Below are positions 7,139 to 14,095 of a DNA stretch of 34,801 nucleotides, in pieces. The stretch is from Nostoc sp. CHAB 5836 (GTDB taxonomy: Bacteria; Cyanobacteriota; Cyanobacteriia; Cyanobacteriales; Nostocaceae). The stretch's first letter is position 1. Each line of letters starts with the position of its first letter. Below the pieces are notes generated by a model. That model was not told the origin of the DNA and did not search any database. It worked only from the letters and a program-made list of their open reading frames with translations. A program made the translations under genes and the position numbers. The stretch spans positions 1 through 34,801 of the forward strand of contig NZ_JAIVFV010000067.1 of NCBI RefSeq assembly GCF_020829445.1, given 5' to 3'.

Positions 7139-8268
7139 CTCCGATACAAAGTGTCTCGCTGTTGGTAAGGTCGTCCCAAAGAAGCGATCGCAGTTTTCAA
7201 GGTTTCCACTTCCATACACGTACCGCCCAAAGCACCTGCCATTGTGGTAATATGTTCTTCCATTAAAGTGCCGCCGATATCATTACAACCCCAAACTAAG
7301 GCTTCTGTTGCACCTACAAGCCCCAGTTTTACCCAACTTTGCTGATGGTTGGGAATCCAATTACCTAAGTAAATTCGCGCTACAGCGCCTAGCAGCAGGG
7401 CATCGCTTAAAACTGGTTGATCGCGTCCGACACGGCGACGTAAGGATTTGGGTGCTTCTTGTCCAACGAAGGGTAATAAAATAAACTCTGTGATCTTTGC
7501 TGGATATCCCTGATTGATGGCAGTTTTTTGGAGCGATCGCAATTTTTCTAAATGTCCGATTTGCTGCTCGTGGGTTTCAATATGCCCAGATAACATGGTG
7601 CTAGTGGTATGCAAGCCTAATTTGTGAGCTGTGCTGACAATTTCTAGCCAAGTGGCTGTGTCAATCTTCTCTGGACACAATATTCGCCTTACTTCATCGT
7701 CTAACACTTCGGCTGCTGTTCCCGGCATTGAGCCAACACCAGCATCGCGCAAAGCAATAATCACATCAGCGTATTCAAGTCCATCAAGTCTGGCGATAAA
7801 TTGCACTTCCTGGGGAGAAAAAGCGTGTAAATGTATGTGGGGAAATTCCTGTTTGATGGTTTCTACGACTTTGAGATAATAAGGCAAAGATTTACCATTT
7901 ATCTGCGCTTGTGGATTTAACCCCCCCTGCATACAGATTTCCGTCGCACCCCGTTGCACTGCATCTGTGGCTTTTTCCAAAATTTGCGCCGAATCTAACC
8001 AGTATGCACCGGCATCACCCTCATCTCGACGGAATGCACAAAAACTACAGTGCTGCTCACAAATATTAGTAAAATTGATATTACGATTAATTATGTATGT
8101 AACCGGATCGCCTGCTTGAGTGTGGCGCAGTGTGTCTGATGTAGCACGGATTGCGGCGATCGCCTCGGGATCAGTTTGTTGTAACAATACCACTCCCTCT
8201 TCGAGAAATAAGTCGTATCCCATCAAGGCACGCTCAAGAATTTTTTCAACAGCAATTTTTGTCAGCAT
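7126..8268 (-). CDS. cofH: FO synthase subunit CofH (radical SAM)
   Basis: CofH joins a tyrosine-derived radical to 5-amino-6-ribitylaminouracil. With CofG it makes FO, the deazaflavin used in cyanobacteria as a photolyase antenna and in other organisms as the F420 core. The 380-residue protein carries the radical-SAM cluster motif C-x3-C-x2-C (CEQHCSFC, near residue 70), preceded by [11 protein letters not shown]. It also has the family blocks [29 protein letters not shown] and [11 protein letters not shown]. Its length is normal. The CofG partner is not in the window. The final residues (VRG) are encoded within a heptamer repeat. The membrane glycosyltransferase gene ends 56 bases upstream on the same strand; co-transcription is possible but no functional link is evident. 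Confidence 0.92.
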   Translation of the reverse strand: MLTKIAVEKILERALMGYDLFLEEGVVLLQQTDPEAIAAIRATSDTLRHTQAGDPVTYIINRNINFTNICEQHCSFCAFRRDEGDAGAYWLDSAQILEKATDAVQRGATEICMQGGLNPQAQINGKSLPYYLKVVETIKQEFPHIHLHAFSPQEVQFIARLDGLEYADVIIALRDAGVGSMPGTAAEVLDDEVRRILCPEKIDTATWLEIVSTAHKLGLHTTSTMLSGHIETHEQQIGHLEKLRSLQKTAINQGYPAKITEFILLPFVGQEAPKSLRRRVGRDQPVLSDALLLGAVARIYLGNWIPNHQQSWVKLGLVGATEALVWGCNDIGGTLMEEHITTMAGALGGTCMEVETLKTAIASLGRPYQQRDTLYRRVRG

Positions 8269-8324
8269 TATTTTCTTAATTTCTCAGTAAATCTTAATTT
8301 TAAGATCTTGTAAATAATCAAATT

Positions 8325-10271
8325 CTACTTAATAAATACACCAAGTTCTGGAGAATCCCAAGAACGAACATAAGTTTTTCCTTTTAAATTAATCTCAATA
8401 GATTTCTTTTGTTTACTTTTTTTAGTTTCCATTGAAATAATCCCACAAGGCTCAAAATTTTTATAGGAATCCTTTTTTTCTAAACTCGCCGAAATATTAG
8501 TTACATTTATATGTTGAATCTTAACTACTTTTTGATTATTTGGCTTTAAAAGTACCCATAAAGGGTATTCCCAAGGGTCATTTCCCATTGATAGTCCAAT
8601 ATTCGAGCATTTTTGGTAATTTAAAAACTCAACGGCTCCTGTGTAAGTCCCCTTAAGGAATGGTCTGTTACTAAAATACTGCTCAATTCTACCAGTTTGA
8701 AATATATTTTTGCTATCAATCATAGGTCTATACTTGTTAAAAAACACCCACGGCAATGATGAAATTAGCATAAAAGCTACGATAATAATGGCGATTTTTT
8801 TCTTTTTAAGCTTAGATAATACAACACCTAAAAAAGGAGAAATTAATACAAAAAAAGGCAAATGTAGACGACTATTCCAGGCTTGCCATTTGACCAAGTA
8901 ACAAAATAGTATAAATGTAGATACGCTAGCAATAAGATAACCAAAAATATAACTTCCTTTACGAATATCTTTTCGAGTTAGGAAAATAATTATACATATC
9001 GTTATCAGTGCTATATGTAGGAAGTTACCAGCACTATTTTCATTACCAGTTATTCCAATTGTTGACCAACCTCCTGGTACAAAGAATGTCTTAGAAAAAG
9101 TTATTCGAGGATCGTTAACATCTACACCAATGAATATATGTGTAATTTGAATCAATCTATTTGCTATTCCATTCCATAAACCAATCGGTGTGCCTATATG
9201 CAAAGCAATATTTCTCAGGATATTAGAAATTAGTATATTAACACCGAGTATTTCATTACGATAGCCACCCGGTTCACCAAGTGGCGAAGCAAATAAATTA
9301 TAATTACGTAAATAGTGACTAATATTAAGTAATAAAGATATACTTCCTACTATCAAAGCAGGCTTCCATGCTTGCCAACGTAAGCGTTTAATCTGGTATA
9401 AAGCCAACCAAATTAAGAAGGGAAATACATAAAAATAGGCAGTTCCCTTGCTCAAAATAGCTAATCCTGTGCTACTACCAATATTGAATGAATTCATCCA
9501 AATATTGCTGTTACCTCCTTGGATAGTTGACAGCAAGTAGTAAGCAAGACAAACTACCCAAAATGCAACTACATAATCATTTTGAGTGCTTGAAGCTTGC
9601 AAGATTCCCATAGGGATTGTTGCAGTTACAACCGCAGACAAAACTTGACCTCGTAAATTTGCTCCGAGTTGTTTTGCAATTAATGACACTCCAAGAATAC
9701 AGCCAATCATGCTGAACCATTGAACTAAGTTAGCGAAGTGGTCACCACCACTTAAAATTTGAAAATGCAAAATCACGAACTCTGACCAAGGGTTTTGATA
9801 TAGCTGTGGGGTATAACTTGTTGGATAATGAGCAACGGTATGATTTTGTATCCAATAAGCAACACGACTCATGTGATAGTCCATAGAATCCCAATTATTG
9901 GGTGGTGCGATGATGGCAATTAATCCAACTGTCGCTACAACGAAACCTACGCCACATAACAATAAATTTACGGATGATTTAATTTGAAAATCTTTCTTGA
10001 TTTGAGAATAATTATTTTGTTTTAAAGTTGGAATTATTTGGGAATTTAATCTGAAATATATAACAATTAATATAATACATATCAAAACCCAAGTTCCTAA
10101 TATCCAGCCAAAAGTAATTAAGGAAAAAAAGCTCAAACCTTCTGTAATTGCAGTGAGTAAAGTTCCCCAGTAAATAGATGCTAACATCAGCGAATCTCGC
10201 CAAAAATTACGATTTTTATGAATTAACAAAAAAATAGTAATTAAGGAAATAATCGGCAAAAATATGAACAT
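8325..10271 (-). CDS. GT-C type membrane glycosyltransferase (PMT/ArnT-like)
   Basis: A 648-residue integral membrane protein with about 11-13 hydrophobic segments and a soluble C-terminal tail of about 110 residues. After the third or fourth segment comes an acidic loop NNWDSMDYHMSRVAYWIQ with H-x-x-AHYPT behind it, in the position where GT-C enzymes place their catalytic Asp. These enzymes transfer sugars from polyprenyl-phosphate donors to lipid, protein or polysaccharide acceptors outside the membrane. The DNA is clearly more AT-rich (many AAA, ATA, TTA codons) than cofH or polA, which hints at transfer. I prefer the ATG at 10271 (MFIFLPIIS) over the TTG at 10283. The substrate is unknown. 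Confidence 0.7.
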   Translation of the reverse strand: MFIFLPIISLITIFLLIHKNRNFWRDSLMLASIYWGTLLTAITEGLSFFSLITFGWILGTWVLICIILIVIYFRLNSQIIPTLKQNNYSQIKKDFQIKSSVNLLLCGVGFVVATVGLIAIIAPPNNWDSMDYHMSRVAYWIQNHTVAHYPTSYTPQLYQNPWSEFVILHFQILSGGDHFANLVQWFSMIGCILGVSLIAKQLGANLRGQVLSAVVTATIPMGILQASSTQNDYVVAFWVVCLAYYLLSTIQGGNSNIWMNSFNIGSSTGLAILSKGTAYFYVFPFLIWLALYQIKRLRWQAWKPALIVGSISLLLNISHYLRNYNLFASPLGEPGGYRNEILGVNILISNILRNIALHIGTPIGLWNGIANRLIQITHIFIGVDVNDPRITFSKTFFVPGGWSTIGITGNENSAGNFLHIALITICIIIFLTRKDIRKGSYIFGYLIASVSTFILFCYLVKWQAWNSRLHLPFFVLISPFLGVVLSKLKKKKIAIIIVAFMLISSLPWVFFNKYRPMIDSKNIFQTGRIEQYFSNRPFLKGTYTGAVEFLNYQKCSNIGLSMGNDPWEYPLWVLLKPNNQKVVKIQHINVTNISASLEKKDSYKNFEPCGIISMETKKSKQKKSIEINLKGKTYVRSWDSPELGVFIK

Positions 10272-10335
10272 AACATTACCCAATTAAAATCTAATTTATC
10301 GGAAATTAAAGGGTTTAAGACCCCTACATCTATAT

Positions 10336-10592
10336 CAGGGCTATTTCATTCTAGACATAAACCACCCGGAACTTCAGTTCCGGGCTAATACCTAAAGTCC
10401 GTTAAAACGAACTAAGCTAATCCCGATTCATTTTTCCAGACTGATTCGCTTGTAGTAAGGGCTTCAGCCCTGGTATTATGCAACTTAAATGCTCATTAGC
10501 TTATAACCTTTTCTCAGTCGTCTTTAGACGACTTTGGCTATTAGACTCAGAATTAATTCTGAGGCGGGCTAGATGAGAATGAAATAGCCCTG
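10336..10592. mobile_element. Intact 257-bp MITE-like element
   Basis: Perfect 17-base terminal inverted repeats: CAGGGCTATTTCATTCT (10336-10352) and AGAATGAAATAGCCCTG (10576-10592). Inside are several small palindromes: CCGGAACTTCAGTTCCGG, GGGCTTCAGCCC near 10462 (seen again at about 24417-24429), GTCGTCTTTAGACGAC, and CAGAATTAATTCTG. There is no open frame and no obvious target duplication. A right-truncated copy lies at 5802-6086. Confidence 0.85.
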
Positions 10593-10657
10593 CCTTTTTT
10601 AGGGGGGATCTAAAAGTGCCTAGAGTCACAGTGAAATACTTTTCAAACAACCTCTAA
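10593..10657. repeat. Right-hand fragment of the AGAGGATG-family element
   Basis: Directly adjoining the 257-bp element is TTAGGGGGGATCTAAAAGTGCC, and then ACTTTTCAAACAACCTCT (10638-10655), which matches the right end of the element at 15249-15414. The left half is missing, as if the 257-bp element had landed in or next to an older copy. Confidence 0.65.
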
Positions 10658-10734
10658 GGTGCTATTTTACTCACTGTTTATAGTGCAAGTACTACTAAAG
10701 CAATAAGCATGAGACAGTTAGTTTTATAAAAAGA

Positions 10735-10825
10735 AGTGAGGTTTAAAACCTCGCCCCTTGTGGGCGAAAGAATCATTGTTTCCCAAGGTAGGTAGAAACC
10801 CCACCCCTTGTGGGTGGCTGTCTAA
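10735..10825. repeat. Two tandem small hairpins with CCCCTTGTGGG cores
   Basis: Two similar units, CGCCCCTTGTGGGCG and CCACCCCTTGTGGGTGG, each able to fold into a short stem around a TTGT-type loop, about 50 bases apart. They belong to the 0.8-kb gap before the multicopper oxidase gene, in which no gene is visible. Confidence 0.55.
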
Positions 10826-10990
10826 AATGTTTGAATTTTGAATTTTGAATTGATTCATCTGAATGCTATTTATACAAAAAAAGTATAAGTACTGTTAAAA
10901 CTAAGAAAATTCAGCTGGAGTTTTTAGGATAGATTCTCGCTTGAACTAGATTCAACAACTTAACTAGCGGTCTGGAACACTATAAAATTA

Positions 10991-11019
10991 TTGACAATAA
11001 TTATTAATCCCTCTAATAT
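10991..11019 (+). promoter_or_regulatory. Consensus-like sigma-70 promoter before the multicopper oxidase, with AT palindrome
   Basis: TTGACA at 10991-10996 is followed after exactly 17 bases by TAATAT at 11014-11019, an almost perfect housekeeping promoter. Transcription would start near 11026, about 55 bases before the ATG. The palindrome AATAATTATT (10996-11005) overlaps the end of the -35 box, where a repressor would block polymerase. Its AT-rich character would suit the iron regulator Fur, but this is inference from the gene context. Confidence 0.65.
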
Positions 11020-11029
11020 ATCTAAAAGC

Positions 11030-11057
11030 AATTGCAAAAGATTTGCAATTCTTTTTT
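11030..11057 (+). terminator. Terminator-like hairpin in the leader of the multicopper oxidase gene
   Basis: AATTGCAAA (11030-11038) and TTTGCAATT (11042-11050) form a perfect 9-bp stem with a 3-base loop, followed by C and six T (11052-11057). It begins only a few bases after the predicted transcription start and ends 23 bases before the ATG. It could attenuate transcription or stabilise the transcript end. The stem is AT-rich and so only moderately stable. Confidence 0.6.
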
Positions 11058-11080
11058 AGTGCTAACTGTAACTAAATGTC

Positions 11081-12106
11081 ATGCCCAACAACTTTGCTCT
11101 AGGTAACGGAAAACCTTGGAGCCGCCGTCAATTATTGCAGCTGGCACTAGCAGGTGCTGGAATAACTGGTGCAGCTGGACTTTGGCAGATGCTAAATCTA
11201 CAAGGTAAATCAATCGTCAAAGTGCCACCATTCGATAGGTCAGCGCCAGACGATGTTACTAACCCAATGGAGATGGCAAGGGATTTTGATTATGGGACGG
11301 TGAAGCAAGAAAATGGGCGAACTATCCGAGAATTTCAGCTAACTGCCGGTACTTCCATCATAAAACTCAATAGTGCTGTCTCTTACAACATCTGGGATTT
11401 AAACGGTCGCATACCAGGGCCAACGCTACGAGCAAAACAAGGCGATCGCATCCGGGTACTATTTTTGAATAATGCGGGACATTCTCACTCTTTGCATTTT
11501 CATGGGATTCATCCGGCAAAAATGGATGGTGTTCGCCCAATCAGCAATGGTAGTGCCACAATTTACGAATTTGATGCTGAACCTTATGGCGTTCACTTAT
11601 ACCACTGCCATATTGAACCAGTCACCCGGCATATCGCTAAGGGACTCTACGGAATGTTTATCATCGATCCACCGACTCCCCGTCCCCCGGCTGATGAAAT
11701 CGTACTAGTGATGGGAGGCTATGACGTCAATGATGATAGCCATAACGATTATTACGCCTTCAACGGTCTACCTGACTATTATATGCATCATCCCATTGGC
11801 ATTTACAAAGATCAGTTGATTCGGCTGTATGTCCTCAACATTATTGAATACGATCCAGCAGTAACGTTTCATCTCCACGCCAACTTCTTTGATGTCTATC
11901 GCTATGGCATGAGTATGAGTGCTAGCGAGAAAACAGATGTGATTACGATGGGTGTAGCAGAAAGGCACATCTTAGAATTTGCTTTTCGCTATCCAGGTAA
12001 GTATATGTTCCATCCCCATCAGGATGCGATCGCAGAAAAGGGTTGCATGGGTCAATTTGAAGTACTTGCCCAGAGTAACTCTCAAAATCCTGTTAAAGAT
12101 TCCTAA
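11081..12106 (+). CDS. Tat-exported two-domain multicopper oxidase
   Basis: A 341-residue copper enzyme that probably oxidises Fe(II) or another small substrate outside the cytoplasm with reduction of oxygen to water. It starts with a twin-arginine signal, SRRQLLQLALAGAGITGAAG (residues about 14-33). Two cupredoxin domains follow. Domain 1 carries HSLHFHG and the YHCHIEP...RHIAKGLYGMF block with the type 1 copper Cys. Domain 2 carries FHLHANFF and FHPHQDAIAEKGCMGQF, lacking a Cys between its histidines. Thus a type 1 site appears only in domain 1, and the histidine pairs fit trinuclear centres formed between subunits of a trimer. It is the first gene of an iron cluster. Nitrite reductase is an alternative, but the HxH pairs in both domains favour an oxidase. 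Confidence 0.85.
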   Translation: MPNNFALGNGKPWSRRQLLQLALAGAGITGAAGLWQMLNLQGKSIVKVPPFDRSAPDDVTNPMEMARDFDYGTVKQENGRTIREFQLTAGTSIIKLNSAVSYNIWDLNGRIPGPTLRAKQGDRIRVLFLNNAGHSHSLHFHGIHPAKMDGVRPISNGSATIYEFDAEPYGVHLYHCHIEPVTRHIAKGLYGMFIIDPPTPRPPADEIVLVMGGYDVNDDSHNDYYAFNGLPDYYMHHPIGIYKDQLIRLYVLNIIEYDPAVTFHLHANFFDVYRYGMSMSASEKTDVITMGVAERHILEFAFRYPGKYMFHPHQDAIAEKGCMGQFEVLAQSNSQNPVKDS

Positions 12107-12210
12107 CGATATTATTAGTAATTTTTAATTAATTTATGAAAGTTTATCTAACTAATTGATAAAAAATATCATTTATATGGCACAGTAAATATCTACGACA
12201 ATCTGTCAAA

Positions 12211-12235
12211 CAAACTATCTTCTAGTAATAGTTTG
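12211..12235. promoter_or_regulatory. 8-bp stem-loop between the oxidase and lipoprotein genes
   Basis: CAAACTAT (12211-12218) pairs with ATAGTTTG (12228-12235) around a 9-base loop. It sits in the 172-base gap, 44 bases before the lipoprotein start. No T-run follows, so a processing or regulatory hairpin is more likely than a terminator. Confidence 0.4.
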
Positions 12236-12278
12236 AAATGTTTCAGTTAATACTTTTTTAGTTGTCTGAGGAGCAAAG

Positions 12279-13316
12279 ATGATAAAACTTCGTTATATCT
12301 GTTTAGCAGCAGCAGCAGCCGTAATAGTTAGCTTGAGTTCCTGTAGTGGTACACCAACCGCAGAAAATCCATCAGCACCAGATGCTAGCCCTCCAGCTAG
12401 AGAAGCAGTAAGTAATAACAGTCACACTGGTCACGGTAGTAAAGAAAAAATTAACATTAACACTGCTATATTGTCAGAATTGGATAAATTTGAGGGCAAA
12501 CTAGGTGTTCCGGCTTTATCGAATAAAATCCAGGCAAATCGGCCCTACGGGAATCCAGAAGATTTAGTTACTAAAAAAGTAATTACTCAAGAACAGTTCG
12601 ACCAAATTAAAGACCAGGTTGGTGTTCAAGAAGTAGTACTCACGGGTGAGGCAAAAGATGTTGACTATATGTCTAAATTAGGCTTAATGAAAGGCCATCT
12701 TTTGGTAGCACGAGAACTCCTAGATCAGAATCAGTCGAAACAGGCAGAACCTCATATTGGACACCCAGTTGAGGAGATTTACATTGATGTAGAAGAACAA
12801 TTGAATGAGCGCAAAGTTAAAGAATTTAAGACAACATTGGTGAGTTTGCAAGATTTAGTGAAATCCAGTCCGAAGGATAGCAAAGTTAAAACTAATTTTG
12901 CCTCTTCAGTACAAGCAGTTGATTCCGCGATCGCAGCTTTGCCAGCAGATCAACGCTCTAAACCAGGATTTGTGCTACAGGTAATTAATGAATTGCTAGA
13001 TTCAGCCAACTCCGAATATAGCGCTGCGATCGCAGATGGTAAAATAACCGCGCCAATTGAGTATCAAGACTCCCGTGGTTTTGTCGTTTACGCCAATGAA
13101 TTATACAAAGGAATTTCTACCAAAGTAGCTCAAACAGATCCCGAAGCACACAAAGCGATCGATACTAGTTTCGCTGAACTAATAAAAGTTTGGCCCGCCG
13201 CCATCCCCCCAGCAAAAGCAGTCAAAACACCTAATGATGTTACCAAGTTGGTGAAAACCATTGAGGAAAACTCTCAAAAAGTGGTTGATAAATCCAATAC
13301 CCAAGGGCAGCGATAA
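12279..13316 (+). CDS. Lipoprotein: helix-hairpin-helix joined to an FTR1-associated helical domain
   Basis: A 345-residue exported lipoprotein. The signal ends at lipobox LSSC (Cys 22). A Pro/Ala/Ser linker with SHTGHG follows. Residues about 57-115 look like a ComEA-type helix-hairpin-helix (ININTAILSELDKFEGKLGV ... YGNPEDLV). The remainder is helical with LMKGHLLVARELLDQ, EPHIGHPVEEIYIDVEEQL and long alternating helices; this resembles the periplasmic helical domain often found attached to or beside bacterial FTR1 iron permeases. AGGAG lies 8 bases before the ATG. It sits between the oxidase and the ferritin-like and FTR1 genes, so I infer it is a periplasmic iron-handling partner. The combination of the two domains is unusual to me, and DNA binding by the HHH outside the cytoplasm seems unlikely. 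Confidence 0.75.
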   Translation: MIKLRYICLAAAAAVIVSLSSCSGTPTAENPSAPDASPPAREAVSNNSHTGHGSKEKININTAILSELDKFEGKLGVPALSNKIQANRPYGNPEDLVTKKVITQEQFDQIKDQVGVQEVVLTGEAKDVDYMSKLGLMKGHLLVARELLDQNQSKQAEPHIGHPVEEIYIDVEEQLNERKVKEFKTTLVSLQDLVKSSPKDSKVKTNFASSVQAVDSAIAALPADQRSKPGFVLQVINELLDSANSEYSAAIADGKITAPIEYQDSRGFVVYANELYKGISTKVAQTDPEAHKAIDTSFAELIKVWPAAIPPAKAVKTPNDVTKLVKTIEENSQKVVDKSNTQGQR

Positions 13317-13359
13317 CATTTTGATTTAATGGTCAGTATGGGGTAAGGAGTTTAAAATA

Positions 13360-13439
13360 GTTAGGAGTTAGGAGTTAGGAGTTAGGAGTTAGGAGTTATG
13401 AGTTATGAATCCCGAACTGTTAATTTCTAACTCCTAACT
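13360..13439. repeat. Heptamer array GTTAGGA with an inverted piece
   Basis: Five or more tandem GTTAGGA units (13360-13396) pass into GTTATGA variants (to about 13408); an inverted CTAACTCCTAACTA follows at 13427-13439, so the two can pair. It occupies the gap between the lipoprotein and ferritin-like genes. Confidence 0.85.
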
Positions 13440-13462
13440 AATTACACTACTTGAACTAAGAA

Positions 13463-13900
13463 ATGATGCAAGAACTTGACCATAAAAAGACTATTGACCT
13501 GCTGAACGCCATCATGGAATTTGAACTAGCAGGGGTAGTACGCTACACACATTATTCTTTGATGGTGACTGGCCCTAACCGCATTCCAATCGTGGCTTTT
13601 TTCAAAGCACAGGCAAGTGAGTCATTACTTCATGCCCAACAAGTAGGAGAAATTCTCACCGGTTTAGATGGGCATCCCTCCCTAAAAATTGCCCCAATGG
13701 AAGAAACCTACCAGCACAAGGTCAAGGATATCTTGGCAGAAAGCTTATCTCATGAAAAAAAGGCATTGGAACTGTATAAAAATCTGCTCGAAACTGTCAC
13801 TAATGCCAGCATTTATCTGGAAGAATTCGCTCGCGGGATGATTGGGCAAGAAGAGATGCATAATCTCGAACTGAAAAAGATGCTACGCGATTTTAGTTAA
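13463..13900 (+). CDS. Bacterioferritin-like di-iron protein
   Basis: A 145-residue four-helix protein that fits bacterioferritin length (about 155). Candidate metal ligands are Glu 21 in FELAGVVRY, His 57 in ASESLLHAQQ, Glu 98 in SHEKKAL, and Glu 130 with His 133 in GQEEMHNLE. At the second helix the usual E-x-x-H reads S-L-L-H with a Glu one position earlier (ESLLH), so the ferroxidase site may be altered. Such proteins oxidise Fe(II) and store ferric mineral in the cytoplasm. There is no methionine at the usual heme position that I can assign with confidence. The gene lies 146 bases after the lipoprotein and upstream of FTR1 on the same strand, which suggests storage or buffering of imported iron. 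A two-Met start (MMQ) leaves a one-codon uncertainty. Confidence 0.8.
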   Translation: MMQELDHKKTIDLLNAIMEFELAGVVRYTHYSLMVTGPNRIPIVAFFKAQASESLLHAQQVGEILTGLDGHPSLKIAPMEETYQHKVKDILAESLSHEKKALELYKNLLETVTNASIYLEEFARGMIGQEEMHNLELKKMLRDFS

Positions 13901-13913
13901 TAGTTAAGAGTCC

Positions 13914-14095
13914 TTAGTCATTAGTCATTGGTCATTGGTTATTAGACATCTGGTGAAAAAGAATTGTTTTGACGTAGCAGTGCTACGTCAAAACAAGGGT
14001 TCTGGGTAACGCATATTTAATTTCACCAGATGTCTATTAGTTAAAAACAAATGACTAAGGACAAAGGACAAATGACAAAGGACAAAGGACAAAAG
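13914..14095. repeat. Heptamer array split by a 92-bp element and running up to the FTR1 start
   Basis: Units of the TCATTGG/TCATTAG type (13917-13943) lie left of the element at 13944-14035. Units of the ACAAATG/ACAAAGG type (14048-14092) lie right of it and reach the ATG at 14096. The last AAAGGAC unit could serve as ribosome site for FTR1. Confidence 0.75.
13944..14035. mobile_element. 92-bp MITE-like element, copy B
   Basis: Terminal repeats AGACATCTGGTGAAA and TTTCACCAGATGTCT are exact reverse complements, flanked by T/TA on each side, with the central palindrome GACGTAGCA-G-TGCTACGTC. It matches copy A at 6160-6251 in opposite orientation. It lies between the ferritin-like and FTR1 genes. 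Confidence 0.85.

Noticed and set aside
5802..10592. Possible composite transposon bounded by the two related 257-bp-type elements
   Set aside because: The left copy is truncated, both copies are in the same orientation with only small noncoding content, and the genes between (psb27, cofH) are core cyanobacterial genes.
13360..13439. Possible CRISPR array
   Set aside because: The units are only 7 bases with no spacers. It is a simple tandem heptamer array, and no cas genes are near.
14051..14095. Upstream in-frame start giving 15 extra residues on FTR1
   Set aside because: The extra residues are translated heptamer repeats (MTKDKGQ twice). The family starts just before the REGVE motif, so the ATG at 14096 is preferred.
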